A stretch of 38,261 nt of DNA from CAZVEV01 sp964625865 (GTDB lineage Bacteria > Planctomycetota > Phycisphaerae > SM23-33). Position 1 is the first letter of the stretch. Every line of letters starts with the position of its first letter. Both the position numbers and the translations under genes were made by a program. Below, piece after piece: positions 8,340 through 17,024 of the stretch. The notes beneath the pieces are model-generated. The model was not told where the DNA came from. It did not search any database and saw nothing but the letters and a program-made list of their open reading frames with translations. The DNA lies in assembly GCA_964625865.1 (NCBI GenBank), contig CAZVEV010000020.1, forward strand, positions 1 to 38,261, read 5' to 3'.

Positions 8340-8426
8340 AGTTCCGCAAGATCATAGCGGCCCGGGCGCACGGACCTCGCCGGCGGGCCCAACTTACCCA
8401 CGGACAACAGACAAGGAACACGAGAC

Positions 8427-10055
8427 ATGGAAGGTGCAGTGACGATTCGCAGGGCGCTGATCAGCGTATTCGACAAGACGGGAATCGAGGCGTTTGCCAA
8501 AGCGCTGGTGGACATGGGCGTGGAGCTTATCTCCTCGGGCGGCACGGCGCGGGCGATCGAGGCCGCCGGCGTGTCCGTGCGCTACGTGCAGGAATGGACC
8601 GGTTTCCCGGAGATGCTCGGCCATCGCGTCGTCACGCTGCATCCCAAGGTCCACGGGGCCCTGCTGGCCCTGCGCGACGATCCGGAGCACCAGGCGGACA
8701 TGGAAAAGTACGACATCGAGCCGATCGACCTGGTCGTCTGCGGGTTGTATCCGTTCGAAGACGCCATCGCCAAGGACGACTGCACGCTGGCCGGCGCCGT
8801 CGAGATGATCGACATCGGCGGGCCCACCATGGTCCGTTCGGCGGCCAAGAACCACAAGTTCGTCTCGGTGGTGACCGATCCGACGCAGTACAACCTCATC
8901 CTGGACGAGATGCGGGCCAACAACGGGCAGGTCACCTTCGACCTCCGCCAGAAGCTCGCGCGGCAGGCGTTCGCTTATACCGCACACTACGACAGCCAGA
9001 TCTCCGGCTATCTCGCCGCCGAGCTGGGCGAGGAGATGCCCGAGCGCGTGACGTTCAGCTACCGCAAGGCCTGCGAACTGCGGTATGGCGAGAACCCGCA
9101 CCAGAACGGCGCGTTCTACGTCAGCACTGACGCGTCCGAGCCGTGCATCGGGCGGACCAAGCTCCTGGGCGGACGGGAGATCTCCTACAACAACTACTTC
9201 GACGCCAACGGCGCCGTCGAGCTGGTCAAAGACTTCGACGACCCGGCCATCGCCATCATCAAGCACGCCAACCCCGCCGGCTGCGCCATCGACGAGGATC
9301 TCGTCGAGGCCTACCGCAAGGCGTACTTCGGCGACGTCAACGCCGCGATGGGCGGGATCGTCGCGGTCAACAGGCCCGTGACGGAGGACCTGGCCAGCGC
9401 GATCGTCGAGACGTACAGCCGCTGGGGCAAGGACGCCGGCGCGGGCGGGTTCTTCGCGGAGATCGTCGCCGCCCCGAGTTTCGAGGGCAACAGTCTGGAG
9501 ATCATCCGCAGCCGCGAGGGGTGGGGCAAGAACGTCCGCCTTCTGGAGATCGGCGAGCTGACGGGCAAGCGGAACAGTGAGAAGTACCTCAAGTACGTCG
9601 TCGGCGGGATGCTGATTCAGGACCGCGACCTGCTGGGCCTGAACGAGGACGACTGGAAGGTCGTCACCGACCGTCAGCCCACCGAGCAGGAGCTGGCCGA
9701 CATGCGTTTCGCGTGGATCTGTGCCAAGCACACCAAGTCCAACGCGATCACGCTGGCCAAGGACCAGGCCCTGCTGGGCGCCGGCGCGGGGCAGATGAGC
9801 CGCGTCAACTCGGCCCGACTGGCCGGGCAGATCGCCAAGGACTACGGCGGCGGGGGCGTGGTCGACACCGCCGGGTGCGTGCTGGCCTCCGATGCGTTCT
9901 TCCCGTTCCCCGACAGCCTGGACTGGGCCGTCGAGGTCGGTGCGACGGCCGTCATCGAACCCGGCGGGGCCAAGAAGGACGACGACGTCATCGCCCGCGC
10001 CAACGACCTGGGCCTGGCGATGATCTTCACCGGCGCGAGACACTTTAACCACTAG
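8427..10055 (+). CDS. purH: Bifunctional AICAR transformylase / IMP cyclohydrolase (PurH)
   Basis: PurH catalyses the last two steps of IMP synthesis: formylation of AICAR with 10-formyl-tetrahydrofolate, then ring closure. The 542-aa length is normal. The N-terminal IMP cyclohydrolase domain shows S-V-F-D-K-T-G, S-S-G-G-T and L-H-P-K-V-H-G. The AICAR transformylase domain shows R-Y-G-E-N-P-H-Q, K-H-A-N-P-A-G, T-K-S-N-A-I and G-A-G-Q-M-S-R, and the protein ends in the family's conserved R-H-F-x-H. AAGGA about 9 nt before the ATG supports the start. It stands alone, away from other pur genes. Confidence 0.97.
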   Translation: MEGAVTIRRALISVFDKTGIEAFAKALVDMGVELISSGGTARAIEAAGVSVRYVQEWTGFPEMLGHRVVTLHPKVHGALLALRDDPEHQADMEKYDIEPIDLVVCGLYPFEDAIAKDDCTLAGAVEMIDIGGPTMVRSAAKNHKFVSVVTDPTQYNLILDEMRANNGQVTFDLRQKLARQAFAYTAHYDSQISGYLAAELGEEMPERVTFSYRKACELRYGENPHQNGAFYVSTDASEPCIGRTKLLGGREISYNNYFDANGAVELVKDFDDPAIAIIKHANPAGCAIDEDLVEAYRKAYFGDVNAAMGGIVAVNRPVTEDLASAIVETYSRWGKDAGAGGFFAEIVAAPSFEGNSLEIIRSREGWGKNVRLLEIGELTGKRNSEKYLKYVVGGMLIQDRDLLGLNEDDWKVVTDRQPTEQELADMRFAWICAKHTKSNAITLAKDQALLGAGAGQMSRVNSARLAGQIAKDYGGGGVVDTAGCVLASDAFFPFPDSLDWAVEVGATAVIEPGGAKKDDDVIARANDLGLAMIFTGARHFNH

Positions 10056-10099
10056 AACCGCTGCGCGGCTGGCTAAAGGTTAAAGGTTGAAGGGTAGAG
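10043..10099 (+). repeat. GGTTAAAGG-type intergenic repeat overlapping the purH 3' end
   Basis: CTTTAACC in the last codons of purH (10043-10050) pairs with GGTTAAAG (10078-10085). The sequence then continues as a degenerate tandem GGTTAAAGGTTGAAGGGTA. The same wording recurs in the right arm of the element at 19069-19158 (reverse complement). It may act as a hairpin terminator for purH and is part of a dispersed repeat family. Confidence 0.45.
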
Positions 10100-10245
10100 G
10101 GGCGCCGTGGGCTGCGAAGCGCGGCGGAGCAACCACCCTGTTTGCGCGTAGACGAAACGGCTCGAGACGCCTCATGCCGATCGTGATTAGCAGGTGCGTC
10201 CACGAGCCGGCAGATGGAAGACCTGTGATTCGGCACGCTGTAGGG

Positions 10246-10267
10246 GCTGGCCACTTCAGTGGCCAGC
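10246..10267. repeat. GCTGGCCACT palindrome (REP-like hairpin)
   Basis: A 10-bp perfect inverted repeat (10246-10255 with 10258-10267) has a 2-nt centre, the same design as the palindromes at 6555-6648. It lies in the 300-nt gap between purH and the SecD-like lipoprotein. Apart from this and the repeat at the purH end I see nothing else recognisable in that gap. Confidence 0.45.
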
Positions 10268-10355
10268 ACGGGGCCGGAGGTCCCGAAGACGCCAGAGCAC
10301 GATCAGTCAATGTGCGAGCGCATTCACTGATGCCAATCGATATCAGAGGTGCAAC

Positions 10356-11309
10356 ATGGTCAGAAGACTCGCATTGCTTGCCGCGGCGGTTGCGCTGGTC
10401 ACGCTGACCGGCTGCTCGGACGACGGGCCGCCTGAGACCAACGCACCGGCCGGCGAGACCCGTCCAGCGCCTTCCGCGGACAGTGCCGATCCGCAAAGCT
10501 GGTGCGAGTTGGTCTACCAGATTCGACCCGACGAAGACGGTTCGGCCGCCGACGCTGACCTGGCCCGACGGATGATCGAGGTTCTCAAGCGACGCGTGGA
10601 CTCACAGCGGGCCGGCCTTGAATGGCGCCCGCTCGGTAACGAGCGATTCTCGGTTCGCATGCCGACAGGCAAGGACGCCGCACTTGACGTCGACGACCTG
10701 AAGCGCCTGATCGCTCGGACCGGGACGCTGGAGTTCCGCGTAGCGCCGGCTGAGCCCCGTGCGGCGCCCGAGTTCATGCCGATCAGCCGCGAGGACTACG
10801 ATCTCTACCTCACGGAGCTTCGCGATGAAGGCCCCGACGCCGCGGACCGCCGCAACGCGCGTCTTCAGTGGTTCCCCGTTCGCGGACGGGGCGACACCTA
10901 CAGCGGAATGGTGACCGCAAGGCACGGCGAGGACCTGTACATGCTGCTGTGCACCGAGGCGGGCGACACGATGCGCCATCACGGCGACCGGTGGAGCCTG
11001 AAGCGGGCGTACGTGACGGCCGACAACATGGGCCAGCCGGCTGTCGGATTCGAGTTCGATCGGGAGGGGGCAGCAAAGCTCGCAGCGCTGACCGAAGCGC
11101 ACAAGGGGCATTTCCTGGCGGTCCTGCTGGACGGCGTGGTCCACTCGTGCCCGATCGTTCGCGAGAAGATCGGCGGGCGGGGCGTTATCACGGGGCAGTT
11201 CACCCGCGCCGAAGTGACGGAGTTGGCCCGCGTTCTCGAGGCCGGCGCGCTGCCGGCCAGACTCGTCCCGCAGCCGGTCTCCGAAACACACGTGGGCCCG
11301 CGCAAGTAG
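10356..11309 (+). CDS. Lipoprotein paralogue of the SecD periplasmic (P1) domain
   Basis: This 317-aa protein has a lipoprotein signal with L-T-G-C (Cys22). The rest is co-linear with the periplasmic domain of the SecDF encoded 220 nt downstream. Shared blocks include E-L-V-Y-x-I-x-P-x-E-D-G, D-L-A-R-R-M-I-x-V-L-K-R-R-V-D, D-L-K-R-L-I-x-R, T-x-D-N-M-G-x-P-A-V-G-F-E-F-D and H-K-G-H-F-x-A-V-L-L-D. It stops where the SecDF membrane helices would begin and lacks the ~165-residue insertion present in SecDF. It therefore looks like a soluble, lipid-anchored copy of the part of SecD that helps pull secreted proteins across the membrane. AGAGGT precedes the ATG at 10356. The open frame extends upstream without a ribosome-binding site. 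A role in secretion is inference. Confidence 0.85.
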   Translation: MVRRLALLAAAVALVTLTGCSDDGPPETNAPAGETRPAPSADSADPQSWCELVYQIRPDEDGSAADADLARRMIEVLKRRVDSQRAGLEWRPLGNERFSVRMPTGKDAALDVDDLKRLIARTGTLEFRVAPAEPRAAPEFMPISREDYDLYLTELRDEGPDAADRRNARLQWFPVRGRGDTYSGMVTARHGEDLYMLLCTEAGDTMRHHGDRWSLKRAYVTADNMGQPAVGFEFDREGAAKLAALTEAHKGHFLAVLLDGVVHSCPIVREKIGGRGVITGQFTRAEVTELARVLEAGALPARLVPQPVSETHVGPRK

Positions 11310-11458
11310 ACGCCGCATGCGCGATGAGCGCGGGGGCCGCCCCGGTCGGTCGGAGTCCCGTACGCGAGGGCCTGTGGGCGTCTGCCCCTCTGCAATCCGT
11401 GGCCGGTCCGTGTCCGCTGGGCGGGCAGGTTGCCCACCTTCTGAATCATGTCGCTAAG

Positions 11459-11477
11459 GGTCAAGTTTGACTTGACC
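11459..11477 (+). promoter_or_regulatory. Inverted repeat overlapping the secDF -35 box, possible operator
   Basis: GGTCAAG (11459-11465) and CTTGACC (11471-11477) form a perfect 7-bp inverted repeat with a 5-nt centre. The right arm contains the TTGACC -35 hexamer. A regulator bound here would block polymerase. No candidate regulator is encoded nearby. Confidence 0.35.
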
Positions 11478-11500
11478 GATAGTATTCATCCCGCGATAAT
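11472..11500 (+). promoter_or_regulatory. Strong sigma70-like promoter of secDF
   Basis: TTGACC (11472-11477), a 17-nt spacer and GATAAT (11495-11500), each one base off consensus. Transcription would begin near 11507, leaving about 23 nt before the ATG at 11530, with GGGAG in between. It shows secDF can be transcribed separately from the upstream lipoprotein gene. Confidence 0.6.
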
Positions 11501-11529
11501 GCTCGGTTCTATCTTGGGAGTACTGGACT

Positions 11530-14500
11530 ATGAACGGAAAGAATCTGCCTCTGAAGTTTGGCTTTTTGGCGTTGATCGTGGCCGCCGGGATTGTCTCGCT
11601 GACCACGAAGGGACTGCGAGAAGGCATTGACCTGCGAGGCGGCGCTGAGCTGGTCTATCGCATTCAGCCGAGCGAAGACGGCACGCCGGCCGACTCGGAC
11701 CTGGCCCGACGCATGATTAACGTCCTCAAGCGGCGCGTCGATCCGGGCGGGCTGATGAACCTCGAGTGGCGCCCGATAGGCAAGGACCGTCTCTCGATCC
11801 GCATGCCCGCCCCGCGCGAAGAAAGCCAGAAGGCGCGGACCGCATATGCCGACGCGCTGGCGACGCTGGACGAGAGGAACCTCCGCGTCAGTCAGATCCA
11901 TGCCGTTGCCGCCAAACCCGAAGGGTCCGGTCGCGACGAGGCCATCGCCGAACTGGCCGGAGGGGACGAACGTCTCGCCAAGGACCTCGCCGCCCTGGCC
12001 AAGGTCCAGGATGAACTGAGCAAGGCCCTGCAGGGCACGGACGACAACGCCCGCGCCGAGGCCCGCGTCAAGTGGCGCAAGGACCTCAGGGACTTCCGTG
12101 CAACGCATGATCTGCGGACAGCCGAAATGGAGTCCGTCCTGCAGCGCTACGCCGCCGCGCAGGGGCTCGCCGACAAGAAAGCCGCCGCACAGCGGCTCGA
12201 GGAGTACACCAAAGCCCTTGCGTCGCTGCAGGGGCGGTTTCCCGGGCGAAAGGCGCAGATCGACGAGGTGGTGGCCAAGCACAAGGACTGGCTGACAAAG
12301 AGGCAGCACCTTGAGGACCCTGCCGACCTGAAGCGCCTGATCTCCCGAGCGGGCCAGTTGGAGTTCCGCATTGCTCCGGGCGTGCCGGGCGCCAAGGCTG
12401 CCCTCATGCCGATCAGCAAGGCCGACTACGACAAGTACAGGAACGACCTCCAGGACGAGGGGCCCGAGGCGGGGCGCCGGCGGAACGACGTGCTGCAATG
12501 GTTCCCCGCCAACGGCAAGGCCAGCGACTACGGTCCTGTCGTGACGAGCCAGTATGCCGGACAACTCTACATCCTGCTGAGCACTCAGCCGGGCAACACA
12601 ATGCTCCAGAGCAGGGCCAAGAAGGACTGGGCCCTGAAACGGTCGTATCCCACCAGCGACAACATGGGCCTGCCGGCGGTCGGTTTCGAGTTCGATCCGC
12701 GCGGCGCCAAGCTGTTTGCCACCCTCACGCAGACGCACAAGGGCCACTTCATGGCCGTCCTCCTCGACGATACGATCTACTCGTGTCCCACGATTCGCGA
12801 GACGATCAGCGACCGCGGCATCATCAGCGGCAGCTTCACGGGGCAGGAAGTCAACGAACTGGTTCGCATCCTGGAGGCCGGCTCGCTGCCGGCGCGGCTG
12901 GACCCGGTTCCGGTCTCCGAGAGCAAGTTCGGGCCCGCACTGGGCAAGGTCAATCGCGAGTATGGCAAGATGGCGGGCATCGCCGGCCTGATTGCCGTCG
13001 CCATATTCATGCTGGTCTATTACGGACTGTCCGGCTCGATTGCGGACGTCGCCCTCGTGCTGAACATCGTTCTGGTTCTCGGCGTGATGAGCATGTTCGA
13101 CGTCGTGCTAACCCTGCCCGGCATCGCGGGCGTGATCCTGACCGTCGGCATTGCCGTTGACGCCAACGTGCTGATCTTTGAACGCCTCCGCGAGGAGCAG
13201 TCCAGAGGACAGGCCGTCAGCGTGGCGATCAAGAACGCCTACGATCGGGCCCTCAGCGCCATCTTCGACGCCAACATCACCACGCTGATCACGTGTTTGA
13301 TCCTCGGCTGGGTCTCCACCGAGGAGGTCAAGGGCTTCGCGATCACGCTGGGGCTCGGCGTGGCGTTCAGCCTGTTTACGGCCCTGGTGGTCACCAAGTG
13401 GGTCTTCCAGGTCCTGGTTCGGACCGGGATAGTCGCCAAGCCGGTCTTCATGCTCCACATCATCGGCGTGCCGAAGATCAACTGGATGGCCAAACGCAGG
13501 TGGTTCTGGGCCCTCTCCGCGGTCATGATTGCCGCCGGGATCGCCGCCTTCGTCGGCCAGGGCAAGGACGTTCTGGGTATCGAGTTTTCCGCGGGCACGA
13601 AGGCCCAGATCGAGTTGAAAGACGGCGAGTTCATCGAGGACGGCAGATTCCCCGACGACGGCCTGATCCGGTCACGGTTTGTCGCAGCCGCCGAGCAACT
13701 CGGCCTGGACAAGCTCAAGGCCACCGCTCGCGTCGAGCTTGTTGTCGATCCGGACCGGGCTGAAAGGTTCGTCGAGACCTACGACGCCGACAGCGACGGG
13801 AAGGTCGCTTCAGCGGAATTGCCCAAGACACCGTATTTCGAGAAGCTGGTCGACCTGATCGACGAGAACGGGGACGCGGTTCTCGATGCGGGTGAGTTGG
13901 CCGAACTGCCTCCTCTGAAGTACCAGGTGACGACCACCGAGTCGCGGATTGTGAAGGTCAGAGAGGCCGCGGAGAAGGCCTTCGGCAGCGCGCTGAGGCG
14001 AAGGCTTGCCTGCGCCTATGACGTGATCAAGGGCGACCTGGTCGCCGGGCTGGGCATTCCCGCGGCGCCGGAAGACGGGTTGACCCTGATCCGGTCGATC
14101 GGCAGCGGGGCGGCTGCGACGCTCGAAAACTTCGACGGCGGACTGATGATCGCCGTACGGAACCTGACCCCCGCGCTGCAGGTTGGCGAGATAGAGGACC
14201 GGGTCCGCCAGATGCGGTTCCAGGAGGATTTCGCCGCCCAGAGGCAGAACACCAGCAAGATCGTCCCCCTGGAACTCGGGGCCGACGGCAAGTGTGGCAG
14301 CTTCGCCCTCCTGGTGCGGCATTCGAGTGGCGAGGTGCTGGATGAGACGAGCTGGAAGAGCTTCGCCGAAGGTGAGAACGAACTGCTCGACAAGGCGATG
14401 AGACGGTCGGAGTCGACCGACGCGGTGAACTTCGACCCCGCCATTGCGGGCGAGACGGCCCAGTCGGCCATCGTTGCGGTCATCCTGAGCTGGCTGGCGA

Positions 14501-15012
14501 TCGTGGGATACCTGTGGTTCAGGTTCGGCTCGCCCCAGTGGGGCGCCGCGGCGGTGGTGTGTCTTGTGCACGACGTCATCATCGTGCTGGGGCTCGTGGC
14601 GATATCGAATACGGTCATCGGCCAGGTGTTTGGCTCGGCGGGGTTCAAGATCGACTTGGTGATGATCGCGGCGATCCTGACGGTCATCGGCTACTCCGTC
14701 AACGACACGATTGTCGTCTTCGACCGGATTCGCGAGAACCGCGGCAAGCTGACGGCGGTCAGTGAGCAGGTGATCAACACGTCGATCAACCAGACGTTGG
14801 GCAGGACATTACTAACCTCCGGCACGACGTTTATCGTCGTGTTCATCATGTTCGTCTGGGGTGGTCCCGGCATCCACGCGTTCAACTACGCGTTGCTCGC
14901 GGGGATCATCTTCGGCACGTACTCGTCGATCGCCATCGCCAGTCCGCTCCTGCTGGGCTTCAAGGAAGCTGTGGCGAGCAAGGCCGCCAAGGCCGGCGAC
15001 CAGGACCAGTAG
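11530..15012 (+). CDS. secDF: SecDF fusion protein with coiled-coil-like and EF-hand insertions
   Basis: SecDF uses the proton gradient to complete Sec-dependent export from the periplasmic side. The 1160-aa protein is a SecD (about 1-650) and SecF (about 651-1160) fusion, each with six expected helices. SecD signatures: G-I-D-L-R-G-G after the first helix, and V-D-A-N-V-L-I-F-E-R-L-R-E-E with Asp544. SecF signatures: G-I-E-F-S-A-G-T and N-D-T-I-V-V-F-D-R-I-R-E-N. Two additions stand out. Residues ~97-262 are a charged, Ala/Lys/Glu-rich segment, probably coiled coil, inserted in the SecD periplasmic domain. Residues 752-763 and 778-789 are two EF-hand loops (D-x-D-x-D-G…E and D-x-N-x-D…E) in the SecF periplasmic region. 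Length exceeds E. coli SecD plus SecF by roughly 220 residues. The ATG is preceded by GGGAG. Confidence 0.95.
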   Translation: MNGKNLPLKFGFLALIVAAGIVSLTTKGLREGIDLRGGAELVYRIQPSEDGTPADSDLARRMINVLKRRVDPGGLMNLEWRPIGKDRLSIRMPAPREESQKARTAYADALATLDERNLRVSQIHAVAAKPEGSGRDEAIAELAGGDERLAKDLAALAKVQDELSKALQGTDDNARAEARVKWRKDLRDFRATHDLRTAEMESVLQRYAAAQGLADKKAAAQRLEEYTKALASLQGRFPGRKAQIDEVVAKHKDWLTKRQHLEDPADLKRLISRAGQLEFRIAPGVPGAKAALMPISKADYDKYRNDLQDEGPEAGRRRNDVLQWFPANGKASDYGPVVTSQYAGQLYILLSTQPGNTMLQSRAKKDWALKRSYPTSDNMGLPAVGFEFDPRGAKLFATLTQTHKGHFMAVLLDDTIYSCPTIRETISDRGIISGSFTGQEVNELVRILEAGSLPARLDPVPVSESKFGPALGKVNREYGKMAGIAGLIAVAIFMLVYYGLSGSIADVALVLNIVLVLGVMSMFDVVLTLPGIAGVILTVGIAVDANVLIFERLREEQSRGQAVSVAIKNAYDRALSAIFDANITTLITCLILGWVSTEEVKGFAITLGLGVAFSLFTALVVTKWVFQVLVRTGIVAKPVFMLHIIGVPKINWMAKRRWFWALSAVMIAAGIAAFVGQGKDVLGIEFSAGTKAQIELKDGEFIEDGRFPDDGLIRSRFVAAAEQLGLDKLKATARVELVVDPDRAERFVETYDADSDGKVASAELPKTPYFEKLVDLIDENGDAVLDAGELAELPPLKYQVTTTESRIVKVREAAEKAFGSALRRRLACAYDVIKGDLVAGLGIPAAPEDGLTLIRSIGSGAAATLENFDGGLMIAVRNLTPALQVGEIEDRVRQMRFQEDFAAQRQNTSKIVPLELGADGKCGSFALLVRHSSGEVLDETSWKSFAEGENELLDKAMRRSESTDAVNFDPAIAGETAQSAIVAVILSWLAIVGYLWFRFGSPQWGAAAVVCLVHDVIIVLGLVAISNTVIGQVFGSAGFKIDLVMIAAILTVIGYSVNDTIVVFDRIRENRGKLTAVSEQVINTSINQTLGRTLLTSGTTFIVVFIMFVWGGPGIHAFNYALLAGIIFGTYSSIAIASPLLLGFKEAVASKAAKAGDQDQ

Positions 15013-15517
15013 CCATCCCGGTCGGCCCGACCGACCGAGGACGTCTTGATCTGTCGTTGTCCCCGGGCAGCACGTGCGTGCGGCCGGGGGTGGGTGGTAT
15101 GGGGGCTGGACTGGAGTGGCGTTCTGCGCGCCGGGGGGGGCGATGCGAATCTGTCACCGCCTCGCCGAGAGCAGAAATCTTTCCTTGGCGCGATCCTTTG
15201 ACTGTGGCGAGCGTATCTATGAATACCGGCGGCGCGGCGGGCCCTTTCGTCAGCGGCTGGAGCCTGCAACCAGGAGCGTCTCCAAGCCCTTTTTGGTCAA
15301 GAAATTGGATAAAGCTGTCCTGATGAATGGTCGATACTCACACACAGGTCGGTCGTTGTGCGATCTCGTTGCGGCGCTAGGTCTGCATAGGGTGTGCTGA
15401 CCGGATGGAACGGCCAGCGCGCAGCGACACGGGCCGGACAGTAACTTGTTTTTGGGATGGGTCTGGCCGCTTCGGTAACAGTGCGCGAGTCCGAGACTAT
15501 TCATCGAAAGGCGAATC
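15013..15517 (+). other. 505-nt non-coding gap, leader region of the exopolysaccharide/exosortase operon
   Basis: No convincing gene is present; the short open frames lack ribosome-binding sites. A small hairpin GGTCG/CGACC lies at 15020-15032 just after secDF. TTGGGA (15453-15458) with TAACAG 18 nt later is a weak promoter candidate for the operon starting at 15518. The gap is long enough to hold an untranslated leader or distal regulatory sites, but I can identify none. Confidence 0.4.
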
Positions 15518-17017
15518 GTGAAAACTGGTAAGGATTACAGACGGCTCTGGGCGGTCCTGGCCATGGCTGGGGCGGTGAGTTTCCTCAGCGGATGTGGCGG
15601 TTTCGTTGAAGGGTGGAAAACCGACGGGTCGCGGTGGCTTTCGCCTGACAAAGTGGTCAAGGCCCCCGAAGGGCCCGCCCCGGTTCGAGCGATCGACAAG
15701 AACATCGGTGTCGCCGACCAGGACGCCGAGCGGATCGCCGGCTCGTCCCTGCCGCGCCATGGCGATTTCGAGTACAGCGCCGAGGACTACCAGATAGGCC
15801 CGGGCGACATCGTGGACATCTCGATCCTCGACCTGTTCAACGAAGGGCTCGAGACCGTTCTGCGCCGCCAGGTCACCGAGAGCGGCTATATCGACCTGCC
15901 GCTGCTGCCCGATCGCGTGCTGGCCCAGGACAGGACGCAGGAGCAGTTGAAGGAAGACATCATCCAGGCCTACAGCCCGGACATCCTCGTCAATCCGACC
16001 GTGTCGGTCACCATCATCGCCCAGCGCCAGAACACCTTCTCGGTTCTCGGGTCGGTCCAGCGGACCGGACAGTACAACGTCGTAAGCCGCTCGATGCGGC
16101 TTCTGGAGGCCCTTGCGTTGGCCGGCGGGATCACGCAGTCGAACATCGACTACATCTATGTAATCCGCCAGCAGCCCCCGCGCATCAAGGGCAAGGACAA
16201 GAAGCCCGGTAAGGACGGAGCGGGCCGGCCCAAGGGCGCCGCACCGGCCGACGGGAAGACCAAACCGGCTGGAGGGGACCAGGGCGGCGCGAAGGCCCCG
16301 GGCAAGGAACAGACGCGTCTTCCGGCGCCGTCGGCCCCGTTGATGCTGGCCGAGACGGACGAGCCTGCGGGCGGCGCTGCGAAGTCCAAGGCCAAGGCCG
16401 ACAGCAAGCCCGGCTGGGTTCACGACGCGAAGACCGGGCGATGGATCCGGGTGGGCACCAAGGCGAAGCCCAAGGTGGCCGATGACCCGCTCAAGTGGTC
16501 CGAGGCCGAGGACGGCGCCGTACGTGTCATCGCCATCGACCTGAAGAAGCTCCGCAACGGCGATCCGACGATGAACATCGTCGTCAAGGACAAGGACGTG
16601 ATCAACATCCCGCCGCTTGAGCTGGGCGAGTTCTACGTGATGGGAGAAGTGGTGCGTCCGGGTGTCTATTCCCTTACGGGAAGACGAATTACGATAAAGA
16701 TGGCCATCGCCGCGGCGGGGAACTTCTCGCCGCTGGCCTGGCCCGAGAATGCCGTCCTGATCCGCCGCGTGGGCGATGCCTCCGAACAGATCGTTCCGGT
16801 CAACATCGAGCGCATCTTCCGGGGCGAGCAGAACGACCTGTTCCTCAAGCCCAACGACGTGATTGCCGTCGGCACGGACGTCCGGGCGCCATTCCTGGCC
16901 GTACTGAGAAACGCCTTCCGAATAACGTACGGGTTCGGCTTCATCTACGACCGGAATTTCGGCGCCACGTCGACTTTCGACACGGAGCGTGACAGCCAGC
17001 GGTTCACCCGCTGGTAG
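15518..17017 (+). CDS. Polysaccharide export lipoprotein (Wza-like, Poly_export/SLBB)
   Basis: First gene of the exopolysaccharide operon. The 499-aa product has a lipobox L-S-G-C (Cys26) and should sit in the outer membrane, where Wza-type proteins form the export channel. The Poly_export domain begins with Y-Q-I-G-P-G-D-I-V-D-I (about residue 91), and SLBB-type domains follow (F-S-V-L-G-S-V-Q-R-T-G-Q-Y; F-Y-V-M-G-E-V-V-R-P-G-V-Y). A Lys/Pro/Gly/Ala-rich low-complexity stretch at about 217-300 splits the SLBB region and is not part of the standard fold. The start is a GTG at 15518 preceded by GAAAGG; it gives a complete lipoprotein signal. Exosortase follows 56 nt later. Confidence 0.9.
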   Translation: MKTGKDYRRLWAVLAMAGAVSFLSGCGGFVEGWKTDGSRWLSPDKVVKAPEGPAPVRAIDKNIGVADQDAERIAGSSLPRHGDFEYSAEDYQIGPGDIVDISILDLFNEGLETVLRRQVTESGYIDLPLLPDRVLAQDRTQEQLKEDIIQAYSPDILVNPTVSVTIIAQRQNTFSVLGSVQRTGQYNVVSRSMRLLEALALAGGITQSNIDYIYVIRQQPPRIKGKDKKPGKDGAGRPKGAAPADGKTKPAGGDQGGAKAPGKEQTRLPAPSAPLMLAETDEPAGGAAKSKAKADSKPGWVHDAKTGRWIRVGTKAKPKVADDPLKWSEAEDGAVRVIAIDLKKLRNGDPTMNIVVKDKDVINIPPLELGEFYVMGEVVRPGVYSLTGRRITIKMAIAAAGNFSPLAWPENAVLIRRVGDASEQIVPVNIERIFRGEQNDLFLKPNDVIAVGTDVRAPFLAVLRNAFRITYGFGFIYDRNFGATSTFDTERDSQRFTRW

Positions 17018-17024
17018 GCCCGAG

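Noticed and set aside
8394..10052. Long open frame on the minus strand opposite purH, and similar long minus-strand frames opposite secDF, the TPR gene and the export gene
   Set aside because: They mirror confirmed genes, have no family motifs or ribosome-binding sites, and arise from GC-rich codon use in the true frame.
10194..10355. Upstream-extended start of the SecD-like lipoprotein at 10194
   Set aside because: It would add 54 residues before a clear lipoprotein signal peptide and has no ribosome-binding site. AGAGGT precedes the ATG at 10356.
15185..15201. Sigma54-type promoter (TTGGCGCGA…TTTGA) upstream of the exopolysaccharide operon
   Set aside because: The -24 half is good, but the essential GC at -12 is missing.
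15057..15400. Overlapping small ORFs in the 505-nt gap before the export gene
   Set aside because: No ribosome-binding sites, no recognisable motifs, and composition like non-coding DNA.
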